Shown here one piece after another: positions 45,205 through 54,025 of a DNA stretch of 64,000 bases. Position 1 is the first letter of the stretch. Each line of letters opens with the position of its first letter. The stretch comes from Parafrankia elaeagni (lineage in GTDB: Bacteria > Actinomycetota > Actinomycetes > Frankiales > Frankiaceae). The stretch is from the NCBI RefSeq assembly GCF_000374165.1, contig NZ_KB893714.1:1-64000 (forward strand). The letters run 5' to 3'. Position numbers and translations under genes: made by a program. A model generated the notes under the pieces. That model saw only the letters and a list, made by a program, of their open reading frames with translations, did no database searches and was not told the origin of the DNA.

Positions 45205-46050
45205 GTGACCGACATGGAGCCGAGGACCCGCTGGGACAGGCTGGTTGACCGAGTGGGTTCGACTGACCTGCGGACGGATGTCCCGCACTCCGCCCGGATG
45301 TACGACTTCTTCCTTGGCGGCAAGGACAACTTCCCACCGGACCGGGAAGCCGCCGAGCAGGCGCTCAAGGCCTTTCCAGCCCTGCGGGTCGCTGCCCAGC
45401 AGAACCGGGCGTTCGTCCACCGCGCCACCCGGTTCCTCGTCGACGAGGTGGGCCTGCGCCAGTTCCTGGACATCGGCACCGGTATCCCCACCTCGCCCAA
45501 TCTGCACGAGGTGGCCCAGAGCATCGCCGCCGACGCACGCGTGGTCTACGCGGACAACGACCCGATCGTTCTCGCCCATGCCCGCGCGCTGCTCACCAGC
45601 AGCCCCCAGGGTCGCACCGCCTACCTGGACGCCGACCTGCGCGACCCTGAGCGGATCCTCGGTTCGGCCGAGGTACGGGACACTCTGGACCTGGGCCGCC
45701 CGATCGCGCTGTCGCTGATCGCGATCCTGCATTTCTTCCCCGACCCGGCGGAGGTCGCCGATCTCCTGCGCCGATACCTCGCCGCGATGCCCTCCGGCAG
45801 CTATCTCGCCCTCACCCACGCCACGGCGGACGCCGCCCCGCAGGAGGCCGGGCGGCTCGTCGAGATCTACCGGCAGCGGGGCATCCCGCTCACGACGCGG
45901 ACCCGGGCCGAGGTCGAAGGTTTCTTCGACGGGCTGGAACTCGTCGAGCCGGGGGTACAGATCGTCCATCGCTGGCGTGCGGACGTCGCCCCGGACGGGC
46001 CCACAGACGCCCAGGTCAGCTGGTACGGGGGAATCGCCCGAATTCCGTGA
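45205..46050 (+). CDS. S-adenosyl-L-methionine-dependent methyltransferase (DUF574 / PF04672)
   Basis: A 281-residue protein of a methyltransferase family greatly expanded in Streptomyces and Frankia. Typical motifs: SARMYDFFLGGKDNFPPDREA near the N-terminus, QNRAFVHRATRFL, the SAM-binding QFLDIGTGIPTSPN and VVYADNDPIVLAHARALL. The C-terminus ends W(Y)GGIARIP. The substrate is unknown. GTG 45205 gives the family start. A 19-bp hairpin follows at 46112-46156. Confidence 0.9.
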   Translation: MTDMEPRTRWDRLVDRVGSTDLRTDVPHSARMYDFFLGGKDNFPPDREAAEQALKAFPALRVAAQQNRAFVHRATRFLVDEVGLRQFLDIGTGIPTSPNLHEVAQSIAADARVVYADNDPIVLAHARALLTSSPQGRTAYLDADLRDPERILGSAEVRDTLDLGRPIALSLIAILHFFPDPAEVADLLRRYLAAMPSGSYLALTHATADAAPQEAGRLVEIYRQRGIPLTTRTRAEVEGFFDGLELVEPGVQIVHRWRADVAPDGPTDAQVSWYGGIARIP

Positions 46051-46111
46051 CCACCCCGAGCGGCCAGGTCCCCCACCCGTGGGAACGGCGGACGGCCGGA
46101 TGCGGTCTGAC

Positions 46112-46156
46112 CTGACCTGGCCTGGCCTGGCCTGGCCCCAGGCCAGGCCAGGTCAG
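46112..46156. terminator. 19-bp perfect hairpin after methyltransferase
   Basis: Arms 46112-46130 and 46138-46156 are exact complements, built from repeats of CCTGG. The loop is 7 bases. It lies between convergent genes, 62 bases after the methyltransferase stop. Confidence 0.75.
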
Positions 46157-46223
46157 CAGCCGCGTCCGGCCGGTCACACCCCCGGACTGGGGCGCCTGGA
46201 CGCCCCGCCCGCTGGGCCCGAGA

Positions 46224-46790
46224 TCAGAAACTGCCGCCGCTGGGCCGCCGGTCGTCCGTGCCGCTCGGCCACGCGTCGGCCGCCGCGCCCGTGGCTGACG
46301 ACGGCGAGCCCAGCCCGGCGGGGCCAGCGGTATCCGGCCGCGGCACGTCACCGCGCCACGATCCGGTCTCCTGGCCGCGGTGCTCGATGAAGGACTTGAA
46401 CCGCTTCAGGTCCCCCTTCACCCGGCGCTCGTCCGCGCCCACGGCGGAACCCGCCTTCTCGGCGAGACCCGCCGGCTCCCACTCCATCTGGACCGTCACC
46501 CGGGTCTGGTCATCCGCCAGGCGGTGGAATGTGACCACACCCGCGTGCTGGGTGCCCTCGGTGCTCTTCCAGGCGACCCGCTCGTCCGGGTGCTGCTCGG
46601 TGATGGTCGCGTCGAACTCCCGCTCGGCGCCGGCCACCCGGATCTTCCAGTGCGTGTGCGTGTCGTCGAACTGCTGGACCGACTCCACACCCTCCATGAA
46701 GTTCGGGAAGGACTCGAACTGCGTCCACTGGTTGTAGGCGGCCCGGATCGGAACAGCTACGTCGATCGACTCCTGCACCGTGCTCGTCAT
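46224..46790 (-). CDS. SRPBCC-family (polyketide cyclase/dehydrase-like) protein
   Basis: A 188-residue START-like-fold protein. TVQESIDVAVPIRAAYNQWTQ and FESFPNFMEGVESVQQ are characteristic of the cyclase/dehydrase branch that binds hydrophobic ligands. FHRLADDQTRVTVQMEWEP continues the sheet. The last 45 residues are Pro/Ser/Gly-rich and extra. ATG 46790 is chosen because GGGAGA lies 6 bases upstream; ATG 46802 is an alternative. No metabolic partner is adjacent. Confidence 0.85.
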   Translation of the reverse strand: MTSTVQESIDVAVPIRAAYNQWTQFESFPNFMEGVESVQQFDDTHTHWKIRVAGAEREFDATITEQHPDERVAWKSTEGTQHAGVVTFHRLADDQTRVTVQMEWEPAGLAEKAGSAVGADERRVKGDLKRFKSFIEHRGQETGSWRGDVPRPDTAGPAGLGSPSSATGAAADAWPSGTDDRRPSGGSF

Positions 46791-47115
46791 GGTGTCTCCC
46801 ATCGGTTCCGGGGTCGGACCTGACCCGTCATCCCCGATGGCCCGGCACTAAACACACCCCACCACAACGGGCTTCGGGGATCCGCCACCATCGCCGAAGC
46901 GGATTGTGCCGAGGCGAAGCGCCGCCCACCCGGCCGGCCACGGAACCGCCGACACCATTTCGATCATGGAAATTTCGACGTCTGGCAGCCGCCGCGGATG
47001 ATCGCCAGCATCGGAGTCCTCGGCAGCCAGGCGCTCGCCCGCCAGGACCCACCTCATCCGTGCCGACGGTTCCAACGTTCCCTGTGGACCCCGCGGGACG
47101 GCCCCGAAAGCACGA
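46791..47115. other. Gap between SRPBCC gene and tRNA-Ser terminator
   Basis: About 325 bases. No gene is supported. It should hold the promoter of the minus-strand SRPBCC gene. Confidence 0.35.
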
Positions 47116-47147
47116 AGCCCTGAACCCGGGATCGCAGGTTCAGGGCT
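47116..47147 (-). terminator. Terminator of tRNA-Ser
   Basis: An 11-bp perfect stem (47116-47126 with 47137-47147) with a 10-base loop lies 27 bases beyond the 3' end of the minus-strand tRNA. Confidence 0.6.
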
Positions 47148-47174
47148 ATGTTGACGTCCTGGGACATCACAGAG

Positions 47175-47263
47175 CGGAGGGCGTGGGATTCGAACCCACG
47201 AAGAGGATCACTCCCCTTAGCGGTTTTCAAGACCGCCGCCATCGGCCACTAGGCGAGCCCTCC
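47175..47263 (-). tRNA. tRNA-Ser (anticodon UGA)
   Basis: An 89-base class-II tRNA. On the minus strand the acceptor is GGAGGGC paired with GCCCTCC and a G discriminator. The anticodon stem GCGGT/ACCGC encloses CTTGAAA, so the anticodon is TGA (reads UCA). The long variable arm and the T arm GTGGG-TTCGAATC-CCAC are as expected for serine. An integrase gene ends 19 bases from its 5' end. Confidence 0.95.
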
Positions 47264-47281
47264 TGACCTGCGGAAACATCG

Positions 47282-48805
47282 TCAGGCTACGTCCGGTTCG
47301 CCGGAGTCTGCCCGCCATGTGCCCGCCGGGTGCAGATCTTGGATCTCGACATCCAGGATCTCGACATCCAGGATCTCACAGCCCGCTTCGGTGCCGCCCG
47401 TGACGTCACCCTTCGGCGCCGGGGCGACCGTCGGAGGGTGGCCCGTCAGTGCGTCCGTGATCCGATCGTTGACGAACTGGTCCTGCCCGTCCACGCAGTT
47501 TGCGTACACCCGCAACAGGACATCCACACTGTGCCCGGCCCGACGGGCGACCTCCGTTGCCGGAACACCGGCGTTCAGCCACAGCGACACGGCCGCGTGC
47601 CGCAGATCGTACGGCCGCCGCGCGAGCGGGGATGCCGCCTCTGAGCCGGTGTCAGTGCCGCCGCCCGCGTCCGCCGCCACAGTGCCGTGTAGTGGCTGTC
47701 CTGCGGAGGGCCGGCCCCGCAGGGTGCGGAACAGCCGGCCGCCCTCCCCCGTCCCGTAGGTGTCGAGGTGCCGCCGCAGCAGCGCGACGAGTTCGGGCGG
47801 GATCGGAACCGGCCGGGTCTCGTGCTGGCCACGCCGCTTCAGTCCGCGCCGGTCCCGCGGCCGGCCGTCATCCGTCCAGTCACCGCCTGCCCGCGGTTCG
47901 GAGCCCACCAGGCCGAGCCGCCCCCAGCCCTGTTCGGGAAGGGTCAGGTTGTCCACCGTGATCGCGAGGGCTTCGGACGGGCGGGTGCCCGCGTAGTAGA
48001 GGCAGCCGAAGAAAGCCGTGAGCCGGTCACCGGTCCGGGCCCGCTTCGAGACCGCGTCGAGCAGCACGCGCACCTGCTCCGGGTTCGCGACCACCCGCCG
48101 GTCCACCGTCTTCGCCACCTCTGCCGCCTTCCATTGCACCCGTTCCACCGGGTTCGAGTCGAGAAGCTGCTGTTCGACCGCGTGGCCCAGGGCGTGATGC
48201 AACACAGCCCGCTTGCGACGGAAGGTCGTGGCCGCCGCCGGGGTGCCGTCCTGCTTGCGCCCACACGCACCGAGGGCCGCCCGGATGACGGCCGGGTCGC
48301 TCATCGCCGCCACCGTGACCGACGCCGACGAGATCCAGGCGAGCGCCGAGGCGATCTCATCGGGTGGCGCGGTGTCCTGTTTCGAGTGGTTGAACGCCCA
48401 CCCGTACAGCGCCTGCCGAAGCACCTTCGGATCGGGCGCGCCGCGGTTCGAGGTCACGAGCACAGCCGTCACGGTCGCCAGCGCATCCGCCATCGACCGC
48501 CTGGACTTCGGCGCGGCGGAGGCCCACACGTGCCCGACGTAGCCCCGGGCGAAGTCGACCCAGCGGGGCGAGTTCTGCGCCCGGACCTCCGAAACCGGCC
48601 GCCCGGTGGCGATGTCGAACGCCTCACCGGCCCGAGCCGCCTTGACCAGCTTGTTTCGGAAGCCGTCCGCGAGTGCCTTTGTGCGGAAATACTCGTCACG
48701 CTCACGGTCGGCAACCGCCCAGCGGAACCGCCAGGGCCGGCTACGCCCGTCGTTGCGCTTCTTGATGTCCCAGAACCTGACGTCGAAGCTCGTTTCGCCG
48801 CTCAC
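47282..48805 (-). CDS. int: Tyrosine-recombinase integrase
   Basis: A 507-residue site-specific recombinase. The catalytic set is visible: Arg in YYAGTRPSEALAI, the box DLRHAAVSLWLNAG, His in VARRAGHSVDVLL and the nucleophile Tyr in RVYANCV. The N-terminal part (WRFRWAVADRERDEYF) is the arm-type-site binding region typical of actinobacterial integrative elements. The last codons include a tandem repeat coding ILDVE. GTG 48805 overlaps the stop of the excisionase gene. It ends next to tRNA-Ser, the probable attachment site. Confidence 0.93.
   Translation of the reverse strand: MSGETSFDVRFWDIKKRNDGRSRPWRFRWAVADRERDEYFRTKALADGFRNKLVKAARAGEAFDIATGRPVSEVRAQNSPRWVDFARGYVGHVWASAAPKSRRSMADALATVTAVLVTSNRGAPDPKVLRQALYGWAFNHSKQDTAPPDEIASALAWISSASVTVAAMSDPAVIRAALGACGRKQDGTPAAATTFRRKRAVLHHALGHAVEQQLLDSNPVERVQWKAAEVAKTVDRRVVANPEQVRVLLDAVSKRARTGDRLTAFFGCLYYAGTRPSEALAITVDNLTLPEQGWGRLGLVGSEPRAGGDWTDDGRPRDRRGLKRRGQHETRPVPIPPELVALLRRHLDTYGTGEGGRLFRTLRGRPSAGQPLHGTVAADAGGGTDTGSEAASPLARRPYDLRHAAVSLWLNAGVPATEVARRAGHSVDVLLRVYANCVDGQDQFVNDRITDALTGHPPTVAPAPKGDVTGGTEAGCEILDVEILDVEIQDLHPAGTWRADSGEPDVA
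47341..47379. repeat. 15-bp tandem repeat in the int 3' end
   Basis: GGATCTCGACATCCA occurs twice in full (47341-47355, 47356-47370) followed by a partial third copy. The decayed int copy at 55793-56140 has only one partial unit, so the repeat expanded after the two copies diverged or was lost there. Confidence 0.85.
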
Positions 48806-49014
48806 GCCGCGTCCTTCGCCAGGTTGCGGAGCCAGCCATCCAGCCACGAGCGCCGGATCCGGACGTCCCCGTTCGGGAGCTTCACCGAACGAGGGCCGAT
48901 CCCCAGCTGACGCCAGCGGTAGAACGTCGACCGCGGTACACGGACCTCCGCGATCACGTCCGCCGCGGTGAGCCATTCGTCGTGGGCCGATTCCTTCCCA
49001 GCCCTGTTGATCAT
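48802..49014 (-). CDS. xis: Excisionase-like MerR/HTH-17 protein
   Basis: A 70-residue DNA-binding protein with DEWLTAADVIAEVRVPRSTF and YRWRQLGIGPRSVKLPNG, a winged-helix fold used by excisionases of actinobacterial integrative elements. ATG 49014 is preceded by AAAGG at 5 bases. The stop overlaps the int start (GTGA). The same frame is open upstream for over 200 codons, so a longer form is possible. Confidence 0.82.
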   Translation of the reverse strand: MINRAGKESAHDEWLTAADVIAEVRVPRSTFYRWRQLGIGPRSVKLPNGDVRIRRSWLDGWLRNLAKDAA

Positions 49015-49650
49015 GTGTGCCTTTTCAGAGATCACGGGCGTGCCGGAACACGCCGATGGACGGATGGAGACGTGTGGTGGGTCGCGACCGGAGCGGACGG
49101 CCTGCATCGTCGGTAGCCGTCCGCTCCGGTCCGCCACCCGTCGGAGAAGCCGAGGCGGGAGGTCGGCTCGCCGGGCGCGGCGGAGGAGGCTGGCGACGGT
49201 GGTCACCGTCGGGGCATCCCAGCGCGCGAGCCAGTGGATGATCGTGTGGTCGTGCTCGCCGAGGTCGACCCCGGTCAGGGAGTCGTAGACCGCGTCAGCG
49301 CAGTGCTGGGACGGCAGGCCCCACGGCGGCCGGTCGATCGGGCCGGTCGAAATCCACCGGTCGGTGTGGCTGGACCGAGTGGGCTGAAGGTCGCCGAGCG
49401 GCGGCCGGGTGGCGCCGGGGGCCGTTCCCGGCACGGGCCGGAAGACGAGCGTGACGTTCACGTCGCCGAAGTGGTCGGTGAAGATCGCGCTTGCCGGAAG
49501 GGCGCGCAGGGCCCCGACGAGGTCGCGGACGTCCGCGCCGGGCCGCAGGACGATCGCGTGGTCGCCGTGGGCGGTCCGCCGGATGCTGGCGAAAGGTTCG
49601 TCATCCTGGGGGTTGCGCCACGGGTTGCCGGAAGGCGGGAAGATGGTCAC
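49015..49650 (-). CDS. In-frame upstream region of xis, possible separate or fused protein
   Basis: About 212 codons from GTG 49650 run without a stop into xis. The sequence has a plausible folded part (HAIVLRPGADVRDLVGALRAL; ASAIFTDHFGDVNVTLVFRP; ADAVYDSLTGVDLGEHDHT; IHWLARWDAPTVTTVASLLRRA). I recognise no family. Since no stop separates it from xis, either a fused 282-residue protein or an internal xis start is used. The function is unknown; the position suggests part of the element's control region. Confidence 0.45.
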
Positions 49651-49790
49651 GGGTCTCGCTTGCTGCGTCAGGGATCGGTTCGCGGAGCGGCCACCGGCGC
49701 CGGAATCGCCAGCGAGGCCCAAAGCTTGGCGGTCGCCAAGGCCTTTCGAGGATCTCCCGCGGGTTTGCGACTGTCAATTACTCTCCGGAC

Positions 49791-49991
49791 ATGACTCACC
49801 ACCTGATGGGGACGGCGGAGATCGCCGAGCGGTTGGGTGTCAGCCGGCAGCGGGTACACCAGATCGAGACGGGCGACCCGACGTTCCCGAAGCCGGTTGC
49901 CGAGCTGTCCGCCGGCAAGGTGTGGGAGACGGCCGACATCGAACGGTGGATCGCCGCGCGACGCGCACCGAGGCCGTCAGGCAGCACATGA
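49791..49991 (+). CDS. AlpA-like small helix-turn-helix protein
   Basis: A 66-residue protein with LMGTAEIAERLGVSRQRVHQ, then FPKPVAELSAGKVWETADIE, the winged-helix pattern of AlpA/MerR-type excision regulators. No clear ribosome site precedes ATG 49791. It is divergent from the xis-int unit and may regulate it. Its last 15 bases overlap the tail of the rep-like fragment. Confidence 0.75.
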   Translation: MTHHLMGTAEIAERLGVSRQRVHQIETGDPTFPKPVAELSAGKVWETADIERWIAARRAPRPSGST

Positions 49992-50700
49992 CGCCGTCAC
50001 GCCGCCCGAACCTCCCGGTGGGTTGCCGGAGGTCGGGCCGCGGGCCGCGTCGAGCTGTGCCCGCCAGGCACGGCGTTGCGCGACGGCTTGCAACAGCAGG
50101 TGTTCGCGTCGAGGTGCGGCCGGGTCGCCGGGCCGCAACAGGGTGCAGACCGTCCTGGCCGGATCGGCACCAGGGCCGGGACCGCCCGCCGGGCCGGTGC
50201 CCGAGCCGGAGTCGGTGTGGCCGAGGGCTTCGAGTTGTTCGCGGACCCAGGCGATCCGGTCGGCCCGATGATCGGCCAGTGTCTTGCCGGACCAGCGACG
50301 GGAGACCAGCACCCGCCGTCCGCCGAACCCGAGGGTCTCCCGTCGGTGCGCCTTCCCGCGGCACCGGCCCGGGACGAGTCCGGGTTTCGGATTGCGCGGC
50401 TGGACGCCGTAACGCAGCCAGTTCGAGCAGCCAGGCGAGCGCGGTTCGTGACGCAGCGCGTTCGCGAGCCGTTCGACGTGCCGACGGTGCGCGTCAGTAT
50501 CGAACAGGACCTGGTGCAGGTCGGCGGACCACGCGACGAGAATCCGCAGCCCGCCGGAGGCTTTCAGGGCGATCGAGTCGTGCTCGCGGCCCCGGACCGG
50601 ACGTCGGAGACCCACAGCCGCCAGCCGTCGTCAGGGGCAGGCAGTATCTGGATGTTGCCGCCACGATTGGCGATCTTGCCGGACCACCACCCCCCGTCAT
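49977..50700 (-). pseudogene. Replication-initiator-like C-terminal fragment, apparently frameshifted
   Basis: An open frame of 212 codons from GTG 50615 holds NWLRYGVQPRNPKPGLVPGR and GFGGRRVLVSRRWSGKTLAD, features I associate with the C-terminus of replication initiators of actinobacterial integrative elements. Upstream, the matching sequence seems to continue in another frame (GGWWSGKIANRGGN, then DDGWRLWVSDVRSG) before a stop, joining at REHDS only after a shift of one base near 50600. The N-terminal catalytic part is missing. The assignment is moderate. Confidence 0.45.
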
Positions 50701-50832
50701 TGCGGATCCAAGGACACTCACACCCTGCAACAGTCACCGGGCGTCAACATTTTCCGGGCGGCCAGGGAAAGGCTGTGGCCAGGGATTTTACACTCAGCTT
50801 TGATCATTTCGCTTTCACGGAACGTTAAAATT

Positions 50833-50861
50833 TTGACAAGATTTCAGGAATAACCTAGCAT
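50833..50861 (+). promoter_or_regulatory. Sigma-70-like promoter for a leaderless protease mRNA
   Basis: A consensus -35 TTGACA (50833-50838) and -10 TAGCAT (50856-50861) are separated by 17 bases. Transcription would start about 868, within two bases of ATG 50870, and there is no ribosome-binding site. The mRNA is therefore probably leaderless, which is common in actinobacteria. Confidence 0.65.
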
Positions 50862-50869
50862 CCGACTTC

Positions 50870-52105
50870 ATGCGAGCCCAGATAAGGTCCGCCTGCGTAG
50901 CCCTCGTAGCAGCGGCCATTCCAGGTTTTCTGTCCATAACCCCGGCGGGAGCGCAGACGCAGGCAATTCCGGATGCACCGAAGATCTGCTCCGCTCCGGA
51001 CCGGAGTGCGCTGGCCGCCTCACCGATTACCGCGGAGGGGCACCGACAGATCGAGGACTGGTTGGCAAACCCGGAGGGGCAGGCAGCCGCCCGGAGTGTC
51101 AATGAGGAGGTCCGGAACCTCGGCCGCACCGTGTTAGGTGTGTCTGCAGACCACAACTCGCAGCGGATCATCGTCGTACTTGACTCTGCGGAATCCGATA
51201 CCCAGCGTGCCGCTGCGACCGATCGCCTCGCCAATTCTTCTTTCTCGTCGAAAATTGACATACGGACCAGTTGTCGCCCAGGTACCGAGCTTTTCAGCGT
51301 TCTGACGACACTAGGTTCATCCAAGTCCTGGTCAGACGCGAAGGCCACCTACAGTTTTGGTCTCGAACCGAGCACTTCAACCGTGCGGGTGGTCACTAGC
51401 TCAGATGAACATGCACGCGCACTGAAGGAACTGTTCGGTGACCTTGTCGAGGTAGAGATGTCGCCGAGCATCGGCCGCCATTCACGCCTGGCCGACGCAA
51501 GCCCTCATTACGGTGCCGCCAGGATCTCGTCCTCCGGGGCCTCCTGCACCAGCAATTTCACCTATACCTCGAACGTCTATGGAACACGGTTCGTCGCGAC
51601 CGCCGGACATTGCTTTAGCTCGGGGGCCGCAGTCACGTCTGGTGGCAATTTCGTCGGAAACGTCGTGTTTCGCAGTTTCCCGAATCCCGACGCCGAGATG
51701 ATCTATGCTGCGGGGCAGACGTACACGAACAGGGTCTACTCAGATCCCGGCGAACCCACGAGCAGAGTGGTCACCGGAAAGGTCAACCCCGGGGTCAACG
51801 AGTACATCTGCTCTGACGGCTCTTATACCCTGGCAAAGTGCGGCGCCCAGATCATCAATACGAACGAGCAGTTGTGCGACTCGGCCGGCTGCACGACGAA
51901 TCTCACCCAGACCTTCAACTTCGACTCTTTCTGCCAGCACGGAGACTCGGGTGGTCCGTGGTACCAGCGGTCCGGCTCGTCCAATGCCTTGGCCTCAGGA
52001 ATGCATGTCGGTGGCTGGGCAGCCTACGGCGGGATCTCCTGCGTCCTCCACAAGATCTCGACAATTGAATCAATTCTCCAGGCAACTCTTCTGACAACAG
52101 CCTGA
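50870..52105 (+). CDS. Secreted trypsin-like serine protease
   Basis: A 411-residue S1-family protease. A signal peptide (basic RAQIRSA, hydrophobic CVALVAAAIPGFLS, AGAQ) precedes a pro-region of about 180 residues. The catalytic triad is His247 in FVATAGHCF, probable Asp274 in NPDAEMIY, and Ser360 in HGDSGGPWY. Several Cys pairs fit extracellular disulphides. Streptogrisin-like enzymes with N-terminal pro-regions are the nearest match. The gene is less GC-rich than its neighbours and contains a TTA codon (residue 89), suggesting recent transfer. It is cargo of the accessory region. Confidence 0.88.
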   Translation: MRAQIRSACVALVAAAIPGFLSITPAGAQTQAIPDAPKICSAPDRSALAASPITAEGHRQIEDWLANPEGQAAARSVNEEVRNLGRTVLGVSADHNSQRIIVVLDSAESDTQRAAATDRLANSSFSSKIDIRTSCRPGTELFSVLTTLGSSKSWSDAKATYSFGLEPSTSTVRVVTSSDEHARALKELFGDLVEVEMSPSIGRHSRLADASPHYGAARISSSGASCTSNFTYTSNVYGTRFVATAGHCFSSGAAVTSGGNFVGNVVFRSFPNPDAEMIYAAGQTYTNRVYSDPGEPTSRVVTGKVNPGVNEYICSDGSYTLAKCGAQIINTNEQLCDSAGCTTNLTQTFNFDSFCQHGDSGGPWYQRSGSSNALASGMHVGGWAAYGGISCVLHKISTIESILQATLLTTA

Positions 52106-52316
52106 CCTGTGATCTCGGAGATCACCGAAACCTCGCGCCGAGAATACCAGCCAACAACTCCACGATTCCCGTTCCCCGACATAGGCCACCTTCCAAAGAA
52201 ACCCTCACTTTAGCGGTGAAACGGAACCGCAACTGCCACCGGCGTGCCTGCGACGGTACGCCGGTGGCGCTGTAGATACAGACCGACCGTCCACTGCGCC
52301 GGGCAGATCATCGAAG

Positions 52317-54025
52317 ATGGGTGTAGTTCCGGCTGAGTGAGATCGTTGCGCTAATGATCTCTGGGTGGCGTGCTGCTATTGATCAAGAAAGAAGCTCCTT
52401 CTCGCTACGTTCCGTGGTGACGAAACCAGTGGGACGTGACAGCAAGAAGGAGCCTGCGTGTCAGGGTACGAGGAGCCGGCCGTGCCGCCGCCGGCGGGCC
52501 CGTTCACCGAGGCCAGAGTGCGGTACTTCGCGCTCGAGGCGCTGCTCGCCGGTGCGGAGGCTCGCTCTGGCAGGCACGACGAGGTCGAGGAACTGATCGA
52601 CCGGCATGGCCGCGAGGTCCTGCGGGCGCTGTTCCAGGGCCATCTTGACCTGCGGGCACGTGAGGAGGAGCGGGCTGACCCGCCGCCGGTCGGCGCCGAC
52701 GGTGTGACCCGTACCCGGACCGAGCGCGGCCATGACCGGCGGCTGGTGTCCCAGTTCGGGCAGGTCACGGTCAGCCGCCACGCCTACCGCGCGGCGGGAG
52801 TGGGCAACCTGCATCCCGCGGATGCGGCGCTGAACCTGCCGGCGGGGCTGTACTCGCACACGCTCGCGCGCAGGCTCGCCCTGGAGGTGACCCGGGGCTC
52901 GTTCGACGACGCGGTCGACGCGGTCGCCCGCGCGACCGGCCAGGTCCTGGGTAAACGGCTCGCCGTCGAGCTCGTCCGCGGCCTGGCCGCCGACGTTGAT
53001 GCCTTCTACGCCCAGGCGCGGCCCGAGGTCAGCCCCGCCGGTCGGCTGCTGGTCCTCCAGTTCGATGGCAAGGGCATCGTCATGCGTCCCGAAGCGCTGC
53101 GCCCGGCGACCGCGAAGGCCGCCGGGGCGGCCACCCACCGGCTGTCCACCCGCCTGTCTCCGGGTGAGAAGGCCAACCGCAAACGGATGGCCGAGATCGC
53201 GGTCGTGCACGACATCACCCCGGCGCCGCGCACCGTCGACGACGTCATCGCCCGCCGTCCCCGCTCGAAGGCCGGGGCCGACGAGACGCCGCGGCCACGG
53301 GCGGACGGGCCGAAGGCCACCGGGAAGTGGCTGACCGCCTCCGTTGTCGACGACATCGCCACCGTCATCACGGCCGGCTTCGATGAGGCCGAACGGCGCG
53401 ACCCCCACCACCAGCGGACCTGGGTCGTGCTCGTCGACGGGAACAACACCCAGATCGAGGCGATCCGCACCGAGGCGACACGCCGCAAGGCGGCGGTCAC
53501 CATCGTGGTCGACTTCGTCCACGTCCTCGAATACATCTGGACCGCGGCCTGGTCGTTCTTCGACAAGGGTGACCCCGACGCGGAGGACTGGGTCCACGCG
53601 CAGGCCCGAGGCGTGCTCGCCGGCCGGGCAAAGGCGATCGCCTCCGGCTTCCGTCGCCGCGCGACCCGCAACCACTACAACGCCACCGAACGCAAGGGCG
53701 CCGACACCGCAGCCGACTACCTCGACGCCAAGGCCTCCTACCTGCGCTACGACCTCGCGCTCGCGAACGGCTGGCCGATCGCGACCGGCGTCGTCGAGGG
53801 CTCCTGCCGACACCTGGTCAAGGACCGTTTCGACATCACCGGAGCGAGATGGGGCCTCGACGGCGCCGAAGCCGTCCTCCTTCTCCGCGCCGTCGTCACC
53901 AACGGCGACTTCGACGCCTACTGGGCCTACCACCTCGACCAGGAACAACACCGCAACCATCACAGCAAGTTCGCCGAAACCTACACACCGACATGATCAA
54001 GTCACTTGGCGAGAACTACACCCAT
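52317..54025 (+). mobile_element. Complete ISKra4-type insertion sequence
   Basis: Terminal inverted repeats: ATGGGTGTAGTTC at 52317-52329 and its complement at 54013-54025, continuing imperfectly to GTGA. It is flanked by a 5-bp direct repeat CGAAG (52312-52316 and 54026-54030), the expected target duplication. Everything needed for transposition appears present, so insertion is probably recent. Confidence 0.85.
52458..53996 (+). CDS. ISKra4-family transposase
   Basis: A 512-residue DDE transposase. The acidic residues are in LVLQFDGKGIVM, WVVLVDGNNTQ and GVVEGSCRHLVKDR, and the HVLEYIWTAAWSFFD stretch is diagnostic for this family. The frame is intact from GTG 52458 to the TGA just before the right inverted repeat. 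Its high GC contrasts with the AT-richer protease upstream. Confidence 0.92.
   Translation: MSGYEEPAVPPPAGPFTEARVRYFALEALLAGAEARSGRHDEVEELIDRHGREVLRALFQGHLDLRAREEERADPPPVGADGVTRTRTERGHDRRLVSQFGQVTVSRHAYRAAGVGNLHPADAALNLPAGLYSHTLARRLALEVTRGSFDDAVDAVARATGQVLGKRLAVELVRGLAADVDAFYAQARPEVSPAGRLLVLQFDGKGIVMRPEALRPATAKAAGAATHRLSTRLSPGEKANRKRMAEIAVVHDITPAPRTVDDVIARRPRSKAGADETPRPRADGPKATGKWLTASVVDDIATVITAGFDEAERRDPHHQRTWVVLVDGNNTQIEAIRTEATRRKAAVTIVVDFVHVLEYIWTAAWSFFDKGDPDAEDWVHAQARGVLAGRAKAIASGFRRRATRNHYNATERKGADTAADYLDAKASYLRYDLALANGWPIATGVVEGSCRHLVKDRFDITGARWGLDGAEAVLLLRAVVTNGDFDAYWAYHLDQEQHRNHHSKFAETYTPT

Noticed and set aside
44677-45969. 430-codon minus-strand frame over the methyltransferase
   Set aside because: Shadow of the DUF574-type gene; no independent motif.
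47341-47379. CRISPR array
   Set aside because: Units are directly abutting tandem repeats without spacers, inside a coding region; no cas genes in the window.
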